64,000 nt of DNA from 2-01-FULL-44-17 sp036517175 (lineage in GTDB: Bacteria > Patescibacteriota > Minisyncoccia > 2-02-FULL-40-12 > IGHO2-01-FULL-4-A), in the NCBI GenBank assembly GCA_036517175.1, contig DATDXQ010000028.1, forward strand, positions 1-64,000, written 5' to 3'. The stretch's first letter is position 1. Every line of letters begins with the position of its first letter. The notes below the pieces were generated by a model. That model saw only the letters and a program-made list of their open reading frames with translations. It made no database searches and was not told the DNA's origin. Positions 28,388 to 36,603 of this stretch are shown piece by piece. The position numbers were made by a program, and so were the translations under genes.

Positions 28388-29466
28388 ATTATTTTTGCAA
28401 TATCCTTGGCTGCTTCTCTTAACCTAGCCGACGTTTCAAGACCAGCTTCAACAAATTGGTCCCTTAATACAGCATTACGCCAAAGAGCCTTAACCGCCTC
28501 TAGTATATTGAATTCGTCATTATATCTTACAATAAAACCGTTCTCGCCCTGCCTGATTAACTCCGGATTAGCACCCACAGCAGTAGCCACTACTGGCACC
28601 CCAGCTGACATTGCGCGCAAAACAGTGCTGGAGGAAGGCTCATGACCACTGTTTAAAATAAGCAGGTCAGCAGCCAAGAAAAAACGACTCAATTCTTCTT
28701 CCTCTTTTATTTCGCCGACAAAAATCACCTTACCATTTAGACCAATGTTCTTTATCATAGATTCTAGAACCTTTTGCTCTGGGCCACTACCCATAATGAC
28801 TAACCTAAAAAACTGGTTAATTTCTAGAAGCTGCGGCATAATTTTTACAAGCATTCTAAATCCCATCCAAGGCACAAGCGGGCCCTTAGAAACAATCAAG
28901 GCACCCGGAATACCTATTTTTTTTCTACATTCCTCTTTAGTCATGCCCGCAATATAAAAATCTGTTGGATAAATTAGTATTTTTATCTTAGTTGGATCTA
29001 TACCCCACCCCAAAACTATTCTTGACATAAAAGAAGACGGAACCAATACAGAACCCGAAATTTCGCAGGATTTAATTTGTTTTTTGTTAATTGAAGAAGT
29101 GGTACCCTCTTTTTTTGATTTCTGGAAATCTCCAACAAGAAGATAATTGTCACCTCTTCTTATTGCCTCTCTCCAAGCGTAATCATCTTCAACCCAAACA
29201 ACAAATCTTTTATTGGCTCTTTGCGCCGCCTTAGCAGCTAACGATCCTGTACCAACAGGACTCAAGGCCATAACAACATCTGCTTGGCGAGCCAATTTTA
29301 ATATTTTTAAAAAAACCACCATATTTCTTAGGGGCTGGGGTAACCAATGGTCAAAAGACGCAACAACAACACTGCAACTGACCGACAAGTCTAAGGCCAA
29401 ACGATTTGGATCTATTGTACCAACACCAGATCTGCGCCATTCAGGAATTATTAATAATTTTTTCAT
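28384..29466 (-). CDS. GT4-family glycosyltransferase
   Basis: 360 residues from MKKLLIIPEW; a longer frame to 29499 would overlap the preceding gene. The donor domain includes VIMGSGPEQKVLES and SGHEPSSSTVLRAMSAGVPVVAT (E replaced near the first position). It has a shorter N-terminal acceptor domain than its neighbours. Confidence 0.82.
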   Translation of the reverse strand: MKKLLIIPEWRRSGVGTIDPNRLALDLSVSCSVVVASFDHWLPQPLRNMVVFLKILKLARQADVVMALSPVGTGSLAAKAAQRANKRFVVWVEDDYAWREAIRRGDNYLLVGDFQKSKKEGTTSSINKKQIKSCEISGSVLVPSSFMSRIVLGWGIDPTKIKILIYPTDFYIAGMTKEECRKKIGIPGALIVSKGPLVPWMGFRMLVKIMPQLLEINQFFRLVIMGSGPEQKVLESMIKNIGLNGKVIFVGEIKEEEELSRFFLAADLLILNSGHEPSSSTVLRAMSAGVPVVATAVGANPELIRQGENGFIVRYNDEFNILEAVKALWRNAVLRDQFVEAGLETSARLREAAKDIAKII

Positions 29467-29479
29467 AATAAAGCCGGAG

Positions 29480-30664
29480 TTAGCTGCGCAAAATGTCACC
29501 GCAACTTTTAGCTATAATATCCCAGTCGTAATTTTCTAAAACTAAATTGCTGGCATTTTTGATAATAATCTCTTTCAACTTAGGTTCCTGGCTCAATTTA
29601 AAAATCTGCCCAGCCAAATCTTCGGCATCATTGATCTTACAAAACAAACCAGTTTTTTCATTTTCCAAAAAATCTGGTATTCCACCAACGTTGGTACCAA
29701 TAACGGGGACACCAGCTGCCATTGCCTCTAGAAAGGCATTGCCCAAACCCTCTGATCGTGATGGCCTGACAAAAACTTCAGCGATCTTAAGATACTTAGG
29801 TAACTCGTCGTGTCCGACTGATCCAACAAATACAACCTTATCGCCTAGTCCCAAATTTTCAGCTCTAGATTCCAGACTGGGCCTTTCCTGACCGCTTCCC
29901 ACGATGAGAAGTTTCATGTTTGTTATTTTATATTTTGTATTTAGGATACCCAGCGCCTCAATTAAAACATCTATAGCGTTCTTGGGCACTAGACGAGAAA
30001 CACTTATAATTATCTTTTCTCCTGGCTCTATACCCAGAGTCTCTGCTAGACCAGAGAGTTCTCCATAACTATAGTCCCTTTTGAAATTAGCGATATCTAC
30101 ACCGTTTGGCACTCTTATAACCTTAGCTCTTTTATTTAAATCCTTGGCATAATTCTTTAGATAATTGCTTATGGCTATAACCACATCTGCTTTCTTTATG
30201 ATAAGCCCTCTGAAAAAATTGAGTAAGAAACCTTGTTTATTAAAATCCTGGCCCTCCTGTAAATTAAGAATATAGCGAACTCTAGGATTAAAAAACTTAA
30301 ATAACCAAGCAGCGCCCCCCCCCTGGGAGGCCTGCAAAGCATAAATCTTTTTATAAGGTCCCAATTTTTTTGACAGCTCCCTTCCCTTAAAATAGGCCAT
30401 TATTGGATATAGAGCCTTAGGAATAAAGATCCTGGACAAGTTCAATCTAGATCCCACGCGGTATACAGTAGTGTTATTAATTTTTTCCTCAGTTGGAAGA
30501 AGTTTTTTGGGATTTGAGGGATCTGGCAACCGAGAAGCGATCAAGTCAAAAGTTATATCTGGAAGTCGAGTCGCAATTTCATGGAATGCCAGTTCGGCTC
30601 CACCAATGTTGGGCAAATAGTTGGTTGCAAAAACCAATATTCTTTGGGTTGTATTTTTATACAT
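29480..30664 (-). CDS. GT4-family glycosyltransferase
   Basis: 394 residues from MYKNTTQ. NIGGAELAFHEIATRL (donor-side loop), ISVSRLVPKNAIDVLIEAL, IVGSGQERPSLES and SEGLGNAFLEAMAAGVPVIGT are typical. Its start lies only 23 bp from the divergent GT4 gene at 30688. Confidence 0.88.
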   Translation of the reverse strand: MYKNTTQRILVFATNYLPNIGGAELAFHEIATRLPDITFDLIASRLPDPSNPKKLLPTEEKINNTTVYRVGSRLNLSRIFIPKALYPIMAYFKGRELSKKLGPYKKIYALQASQGGGAAWLFKFFNPRVRYILNLQEGQDFNKQGFLLNFFRGLIIKKADVVIAISNYLKNYAKDLNKRAKVIRVPNGVDIANFKRDYSYGELSGLAETLGIEPGEKIIISVSRLVPKNAIDVLIEALGILNTKYKITNMKLLIVGSGQERPSLESRAENLGLGDKVVFVGSVGHDELPKYLKIAEVFVRPSRSEGLGNAFLEAMAAGVPVIGTNVGGIPDFLENEKTGLFCKINDAEDLAGQIFKLSQEPKLKEIIIKNASNLVLENYDWDIIAKSCGDILRS

Positions 30665-30687
30665 TTTACTATATAATAGTGTCACAA

Positions 30688-31908
30688 ATGAACACTGGAA
30701 TCAACCAGATAATCTTACCTAATAACAAGAACCCGATAAGGGTTTTGTTTATTATTACCCAATCAGAACTTGGAGGTGCTCAAAGATTTATTTCACAGTT
30801 GTTGCCCAATCTCAGCAAGAATAACTTTGAACTAACCGTGGCCACAGGACGTGATGGCAAAGAGGAGCTACAATCTCTATTGCCCGCCAATACAAAGTAC
30901 ATCAATACCAAGAACCTGCGTCGCAATCCAAACCTACTTTCAGACATATTGTCCCTGTTTGAAATAAAAAAAATAATCAAACAGCTCAGCCCCGATGTTT
31001 TGTTTTTAAACAGTTCCAAGGCAGGATTCATCGGCTCCCTATCAGCTCGCCTATTGAAACCAAAGCAAAGGCAACCCAAAGTAATTTACCGAATCGGCGG
31101 CTGGACATTCAATGACCCCTGGCCTTTGTGGAAAAAAATCCTATATCGATGGTTGGAAAAAATAAGCGCCAAATGGAAGGATTACATAATAGTAAACAAC
31201 AAGCATGATTATGATCAAGCCATCAAATTTGGGATAAAACCGCGAAAAAAAGTCGAGCTTATATATAATGGCATCGACCCTTATAAACTTGATTTTCTGG
31301 AAAAGGATGAGGCTAAGATAAGATTGTATGAAAAGCTGCCACCATCAGAAAAACACGGCAGTTTTTTGCACAAAGGCCTGCTCATAGGCACAATTGCTAA
31401 TTTTTATCCCGCAAAAGGCTTAGAGTATCTAATTGATGCATTCTCCAGCATTCAATCACCCACTGCTAATTTAATAATTATCGGGGATGGTCAAGGAAGG
31501 CAGGATCTTGAATCTAGAATTAAAAACCTAGGGTTAGAAAATAAGGTTTTTCTAGCCGGGCATATATTGAATGGGCACAAATACCTCAAGGCATTTGATA
31601 TTTTTGTTTTGCCTTCAGTCAAAGAAGGATTCCCCTGGTCATTGCTTGAGGCGATGTCAGCCAAACTTGCAGTTGTAGCCACCAGCGTAGGAGCTATTCC
31701 AGAAATAATTGAAGATGGAAAAAATGGTTTTCTTGCACAACCAGCAAACGCACAAAGCCTAGCCAAGGCAATTAAGGAATTATATAGCAATGAGGATATG
31801 AGGCGCGAATTCGGCATCCAGGCTCATCAAACTATTATCCACAAATTTTCTCTCAACAAGATGGTCGAACAGACCAAAGAGATACTTCAGAAAGGCTTTT
31901 TGTGTTAA
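30688..31908 (+). CDS. GT4-family glycosyltransferase
   Basis: 406 residues. The start MNTGINQ was chosen because the open frame upstream runs antisense through the neighbouring gene. A TATAAT box at 30672-30677 sits ten bases before the ATG, so the message is probably leaderless. SELGGAQRFISQLL, IANFYPAKGLEYLIDAF and KEGFPWSLLEAMSAKLAVVAT identify GT4. Confidence 0.87.
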   Translation: MNTGINQIILPNNKNPIRVLFIITQSELGGAQRFISQLLPNLSKNNFELTVATGRDGKEELQSLLPANTKYINTKNLRRNPNLLSDILSLFEIKKIIKQLSPDVLFLNSSKAGFIGSLSARLLKPKQRQPKVIYRIGGWTFNDPWPLWKKILYRWLEKISAKWKDYIIVNNKHDYDQAIKFGIKPRKKVELIYNGIDPYKLDFLEKDEAKIRLYEKLPPSEKHGSFLHKGLLIGTIANFYPAKGLEYLIDAFSSIQSPTANLIIIGDGQGRQDLESRIKNLGLENKVFLAGHILNGHKYLKAFDIFVLPSVKEGFPWSLLEAMSAKLAVVATSVGAIPEIIEDGKNGFLAQPANAQSLAKAIKELYSNEDMRREFGIQAHQTIIHKFSLNKMVEQTKEILQKGFLC

Positions 31909-31911
31909 TTA

Positions 31912-31932
31912 AAAACGACCCCCATGGGTCGC
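31912..31932. terminator. bidirectional terminator
   Basis: CGACCC/GGGTCG stem between convergent genes, with TTTTT on the minus-strand side. Confidence 0.7.
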
Positions 31933-32682
31933 CTACGAACAAATTTGTCCAACTTCCTCAATGTATAGTTTTGTAGCTTGAGTATCCAACAAATCATTGT
32001 TGTCCCTGATTCCGCTTTCTGCATCTGTACTAAGATCAAATTCCTTAATAAGCTTAGCCACTGGACCTAAAGTTTTATGGCTTAATGCACCTGCGATACC
32101 CAAACCAACAGAAGAAATTTTCTCCCTGATCGCCAAGATATAATCTCTAGCAACTTGAGAAACAATAGGTACACCCAATCCACCGCTTGGATCAAGAAGA
32201 ACATAATCTATAACATCCTCATACTCAGCTAGACGAGAGGCCAATTGCTCGGGAGAATTGTTGATTTCATCAAATGCCCGCTTGCCAACTTGCAAAACAA
32301 TCTTGTTTGGCCACTCATTCTTGTGTTTTAAAACTTCCTTATACGGCGGCCAGGCAATGTTTAATTGGAATCCATCTAAAAATGGTCCGCCCAGTTCCGA
32401 CATGTCGTTGAGTTGCGCCGCCAGGGTTTCAGGTTCATCGGTGTTATAGTGGATTAGATTTAAAAACCTGTCATCATCCAAAAATATATGGCTGATATGA
32501 CTAATCCTTGGGTATCTATTCGGCCGTTTGTTCGGCTGATTTCTTAACTTCTTTAGACTCGAAAGTACTCCAACCATAAGCAATCTTTTTGAATTGCTTG
32601 GAATGCAATCTAAAGCTATGACAACATCAGTGCTTCTCATAAAACCAGTTACACCAATATACGGCTTAGGACGATCTCCCAC
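31933..32682 (-). CDS. TIM-barrel protein resembling phosphoribosylanthranilate isomerase
   Basis: 249 residues. The start is GTG with AAGGAG upstream. Alternating strand/helix pattern, with VLLDPSGGLG and VGLGIAGALS as likely phosphate-binding turns, as in TrpF-like barrels. No Trp operon genes are close. Function uncertain; it could be a TrpF homologue recruited elsewhere. Confidence 0.5.
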   Translation of the reverse strand: MGDRPKPYIGVTGFMRSTDVVIALDCIPSNSKRLLMVGVLSSLKKLRNQPNKRPNRYPRISHISHIFLDDDRFLNLIHYNTDEPETLAAQLNDMSELGGPFLDGFQLNIAWPPYKEVLKHKNEWPNKIVLQVGKRAFDEINNSPEQLASRLAEYEDVIDYVLLDPSGGLGVPIVSQVARDYILAIREKISSVGLGIAGALSHKTLGPVAKLIKEFDLSTDAESGIRDNNDLLDTQATKLYIEEVGQICS

Positions 32683-32752
32683 AAAATTTCTCCTTTTTAA
32701 AACAGCCTATTTAACTTAATACAACATCCATCATATGTAAAGTTAAAATAAA

Positions 32753-34120
32753 TCACTTAGTTGGGACAACTCTATAAATTAGGCCCGCAGAGTCGTCAGA
32801 GATATATAAGGCACCGTCAGGACCGAATTTGAGATCAACGGGTCTGCCGATTATAGCACCTTGCCCTGGACCAGCTTGTCCTGAGTCCGTCGAACGGGCC
32901 GAAGGGTCAAAAAATCCGGTTAAAAAATCCTCACCATCCTGATTTTTTGGCTGTTGCAGATTGCCATTTTTATCAAGATTAAACCTGACAATCTTATAAC
33001 CTACGGGCTCACTCCTGTTCCATGAACCATGATAGGCAACTAGCAGATCACCAGCCCACCCACCAGGCCATTTATTTGAATCAATAAACGCCAGGCCCAG
33101 CGGCGCAGAATGTGCCGGTATTTCTATCAGGGGTGCTTCTGTCTGACTGCAATCGGCTGATATATCGACTCGGTCTACCTTGGTCGGATTGAATGTCTTG
33201 TCTCTAATCTTGTCGCCATAGCAAAAAGGCCAGCCATAACGACGAGCTCCGAACTTGTGCTCTTCGGTCGCAACCTTTACGATATTTATTTCATCAGGGG
33301 GCAGTTCATCACCAAGATTATCGCGCCCCATATCAGTCGCCCAAATCTCATCTGTTTCGGGATGGAATGCAAAAAATACAGAATTCCTTAATCCACCAGC
33401 AAATTCTGCCGTATACTTACCTTCCGGATCTGACTCTAAAATGCTTGCCCTCTTCCATGTTTCAGTTTCCACGCAAACATCACACGATGAGCCAACACTT
33501 ATATAAAGCTTCATCGGAACCTGCGTATCCACCTCACTTTTGCCACCTATAATCTGTTCTTCACGAAAATTGCGCCCGAAAGCGATAGTCCTAGTAAAAT
33601 GCATACCGTCAGCCGGTAGGTTAGCTATGTTCTTGCCAATCGTATTCATTAAGGTTCCCTTCGACACGTCATACTCAAAGCGTGAGACTTGATAAGTTTC
33701 AGCCACGTAAAGATAAACTTTTTTAGTCTTGGGATCAGTGTAAAAAGCCAATCCATGCGGAGACTTGCGGTTTTCCAGTATCACTGTTTTCTTTTCAGCC
33801 AAGCCGTCGTTATCAGCGTCTGTAAGGGATACGACCCGCCCAGCCTTAGTTTCACTTACAAACATTCTGCCCTTAGAATCAAAGGCGATGACCCTGGGAT
33901 TGATAAGATTATCAGCAAAAACCGAGATGGAGAATCCAGGAGGAAGAGTCAGAAAATCAAGCTTACCATCCGCACTTGGAGACGGCGTAGATGTAGTCTT
34001 CGGAACATTATATCCGGCTATTTTTTTAAGAACCAGGGAGTCAGTCACGAAAAAATATGTTCCCACAATCAAAACCGCCAAAAACAAAACAGCATAAATC
34101 TTGTTAATCTTGATCTTCAT
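32753..34120 (-). CDS. PQQ-type sugar dehydrogenase-like beta-propeller, membrane-anchored
   Basis: 455 residues. A single N-terminal membrane anchor (~8-27) is followed by a soluble aldose sugar dehydrogenase propeller (PPGFSISVFADNLINPRVIAF; GLAFIDSN; RPVDLKFGPDGALYISDD). CPR genomes rarely make PQQ, so the cofactor may be scavenged or the protein may have another role. Residues ~405-416 are encoded by a dispersed palindromic repeat (see findings). One base separates it from the next gene. Confidence 0.8.
   Translation of the reverse strand: MKIKINKIYAVLFLAVLIVGTYFFVTDSLVLKKIAGYNVPKTTSTPSPSADGKLDFLTLPPGFSISVFADNLINPRVIAFDSKGRMFVSETKAGRVVSLTDADNDGLAEKKTVILENRKSPHGLAFYTDPKTKKVYLYVAETYQVSRFEYDVSKGTLMNTIGKNIANLPADGMHFTRTIAFGRNFREEQIIGGKSEVDTQVPMKLYISVGSSCDVCVETETWKRASILESDPEGKYTAEFAGGLRNSVFFAFHPETDEIWATDMGRDNLGDELPPDEINIVKVATEEHKFGARRYGWPFCYGDKIRDKTFNPTKVDRVDISADCSQTEAPLIEIPAHSAPLGLAFIDSNKWPGGWAGDLLVAYHGSWNRSEPVGYKIVRFNLDKNGNLQQPKNQDGEDFLTGFFDPSARSTDSGQAGPGQGAIIGRPVDLKFGPDGALYISDDSAGLIYRVVPTK
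32874..32908. repeat. dispersed CTTGTCCTGAG..TCGAA..GGGTC repeat inside a CDS
   Basis: The sequence CTTGTCCTGAGTCCGTCGAA and its continuation GGGCCGAAGGGTC belong to the same family as the intergenic copy at ~61030-61060, yet it is read in frame in the sugar dehydrogenase gene. Confidence 0.65.
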
Positions 34121-34121
34121 A

Positions 34122-34685
34122 TTAATATTTTAACTCCACAGGAATCTGGCCGGTACAGGAAGATTCTTTGATTTCTAGATTCCTATTTATAAAGACTCCG
34201 TAGGTAACCTTAGCGGTCAAAATATAGTTTTTGGATTTAGGACTATCCGGTAAACTCACCGTTAAGTCTTCCATGCCATCGGGCAACGGAAGATTAGCAA
34301 AAATATTCGGACCTACTGACAAATTATCATCGGGAGATATAGTCCAAAAAATAAGTCTGGCTATGCTGTCAATATTTTTATAAATAATATTGGCATCCTT
34401 ATTCTCGTATAACTTGGGCGAAATGAACACAATACTGCCTGTCAATTGGCATTCTGCTGGTGGATATTTGTTCATGGCATCTGGTGTTTGAGTAACTTGA
34501 GAGGTCGGGAGCGGAGTCACTGTCACAGAAGTAGTCGCGCTAGGTTCTGCGGTAACGGTGGGGGTAGGGACCTCGCCAGGCTCTTGGACTCTCAGTTTTG
34601 AAAAATATAAAAACAAAACTAAAGCAGCGCCAACCGCCAAAACCACTAGCAATATTATAGTTTTTTTAGTAATCATATTAATCAA
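34122..34685 (-). CDS. membrane-anchored extracytoplasmic protein, unknown
   Basis: 187 residues. The hydrophobic anchor is ~8-28; a Pro/Thr/Ser-rich linker runs ~36-70; then a small domain with two cysteines (AECQLTG and SSCTGQ) that may form a disulfide. It is one base upstream of the sugar dehydrogenase and may be its partner. No family recognised. Confidence 0.55.
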   Translation of the reverse strand: MINMITKKTIILLVVLAVGAALVLFLYFSKLRVQEPGEVPTPTVTAEPSATTSVTVTPLPTSQVTQTPDAMNKYPPAECQLTGSIVFISPKLYENKDANIIYKNIDSIARLIFWTISPDDNLSVGPNIFANLPLPDGMEDLTVSLPDSPKSKNYILTAKVTYGVFINRNLEIKESSCTGQIPVELKY

Positions 34686-34693
34686 ATTATTGA

Positions 34694-36463
34694 CTATTTT
34701 AGTCTCTTAATCAAGTCTTCAATCAACCGTCCGGCTTCTGGATCATTCCCCACCACCTCAAGGCCCAGATTAAGATTTTCAATGGCAGATTTGTGATTAT
34801 TTATAGCCAAATATAACAATGCGGCATTATAATAGACTCTCGGATCATTAGATCTCAGCCTTTTTAGAATCTCGGCGTATTCTATTGCTTTGGTTAAATC
34901 GCCTTGATTGGCATAAATAACCACCAAATTTTGATAGGAATAGTGGAAATTTGGATCAATCTCTATCGCCCTTTCAAATTCTTTGATGGCACCAAACATA
35001 TCCCCCTCAGATTGGAGTATGCCTCCAATGTTGAAATGGGGCTGGGGGAAAACATCCTCCACCGCGGCTGATTTCATATAATACTTGCGTGCAAGTTCTT
35101 TATCTCCCTGATTGAAATACAAATTTCCCAAATTATTATTTACTCGAGCACTCTGTGGTTCATATTTCAAAATATCTTTAAAAAATTCAATCGGTTTGCC
35201 CCAAAGAATATTGCGCCTTATGGCTTGATAACCGAAAAATGAAAAATAAATAACCAACAAAGCAGAAAGTACGAAATAGAGAGTAGGAAGTTTTTTAGAT
35301 TTTAATAAATCAAACATTTTTAGCAAATAAAATGAGATAACAAACCAGAATCCTACCATGGGCAGGTAGAGCCAATGTTCATACATGACGGCGTTGATCG
35401 GCACAATGCCGGAAACCGGACTAAGACCGACAAAAAACCAGCCTACCCCCAATAGCCAAATCTTATACGTCCTGTCCCCTGCCCTATACAATCGCCAAAC
35501 TTGCCACATGATGCCCACGGTTATCATAACCCCAAACCAAACCGGCCATTGAAACAAAGAAGTATGCACTGTCACACTTCTTTCCATATGCAGACCGACT
35601 GGCACGAACAACAGCCGTATGTAATCAACAAGAACATGCATGAAAGTCATTATCCGATACCACAGATTTTCTGAATACAGATTCGGCGCGGTGTAAAAGT
35701 TGAGGGTATTCTGGAAATTAAGGACTGTGAGTCGCAGGATGCCGTAAATTATGACTACCCCGAAATACAACCACGCCTCTTTTAGGGCTTTTTTAATTGA
35801 GATTAAAAATTTATCAGTAGAAATAAACGCAATGTAAAAAACCACCAAAAGAAACGGAAATATAATACCAGTTTCCCTGCTTAATATACCGATAGCCGCT
35901 GAGGCCAAAGATATAAATTTGTATATCAAAGACTTAGACGGATTATCTTTTGATTTAATAAATAGAAACAGGGCCAAAAACATAAAAAACACGACCAGTG
36001 AATCACCCCGGCCGGCAATATATGTTACGGCTTCGGTTTGAAGAGGATGAATAGTAAAAATAAAAGCCGTCAGAAAAGCCACAAGATTAGACCTTTTTGA
36101 AGATCCGAGGTCGAATCTTTTAAGCAGAAAAAAAACTAAGACTGCGTTAGCTATATGTATTAAATTGCTTGTGAGGTGCCAAAATATGGGCTGTATTCCT
36201 GATGCTACATAATTGATGGCGAAAGTTAAAAATAGAAACGGCCGGTAGTAATTGCTATCCAAGCCCACTCCAGCGAGAGTATTATGACTGAACCAAAACT
36301 TAAGGTTATTCCAGGTTATATCATGTACAAAGACATTGTTTATTATCCAATCATCGTCATCCCAAAAAAGAGGATTGTCCAAATTAAAGGCGTAAATAAA
36401 AAATCCAGCGGCAGCGAGAACTAGAATTGGCCAAAAACGGCGGAATAAATGAGAAATAAACAT
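34694..36463 (-). CDS. TMTC-like membrane glycosyltransferase with C-terminal TPR repeats
   Basis: 589 residues. About 10-11 membrane segments follow LFWDDDDWI, an acidic first loop expected of GT-C enzymes. Residues ~430-585 hold three to four TPR units (NNLGNLYFNQGDKELARKYY; NIGGILQSEGDMFGAI). The layout matches TMTC-type O-mannosyltransferases. It likely glycosylates exported proteins, perhaps the S-layer-like protein encoded just upstream. Confidence 0.75.
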   Translation of the reverse strand: MFISHLFRRFWPILVLAAAGFFIYAFNLDNPLFWDDDDWIINNVFVHDITWNNLKFWFSHNTLAGVGLDSNYYRPFLFLTFAINYVASGIQPIFWHLTSNLIHIANAVLVFFLLKRFDLGSSKRSNLVAFLTAFIFTIHPLQTEAVTYIAGRGDSLVVFFMFLALFLFIKSKDNPSKSLIYKFISLASAAIGILSRETGIIFPFLLVVFYIAFISTDKFLISIKKALKEAWLYFGVVIIYGILRLTVLNFQNTLNFYTAPNLYSENLWYRIMTFMHVLVDYIRLLFVPVGLHMERSVTVHTSLFQWPVWFGVMITVGIMWQVWRLYRAGDRTYKIWLLGVGWFFVGLSPVSGIVPINAVMYEHWLYLPMVGFWFVISFYLLKMFDLLKSKKLPTLYFVLSALLVIYFSFFGYQAIRRNILWGKPIEFFKDILKYEPQSARVNNNLGNLYFNQGDKELARKYYMKSAAVEDVFPQPHFNIGGILQSEGDMFGAIKEFERAIEIDPNFHYSYQNLVVIYANQGDLTKAIEYAEILKRLRSNDPRVYYNAALLYLAINNHKSAIENLNLGLEVVGNDPEAGRLIEDLIKRLK

Positions 36464-36500
36464 AACTAAAATGTATCAAAAAAAGGCCTGCCAAGCAAAC

Positions 36501-36529
36501 CAAAACCCCACCATTTGGTGGGGTTTTGT
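36501..36529 (-). terminator. strong terminator after S-layer-like gene
   Basis: Perfect 12-bp stem (CAAAACCCCACC with GGTGGGGTTTTG) and a four-base loop, symmetric, so it may act on both strands. Confidence 0.85.
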
Positions 36530-36603
36530 AATTTCTTGGCCAAGACCCGATGCAAGATCGGGAGTGCCAAATACTTGACTAAAGCCAGCTCAGCTGGTTA
36601 AAC

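Noticed and set aside
30493..30687. Upstream extension of the GT4 gene at 30688
   Set aside because: It is antisense to the start of the divergent GT4 gene, and a TATAAT box lies just before the inner ATG.
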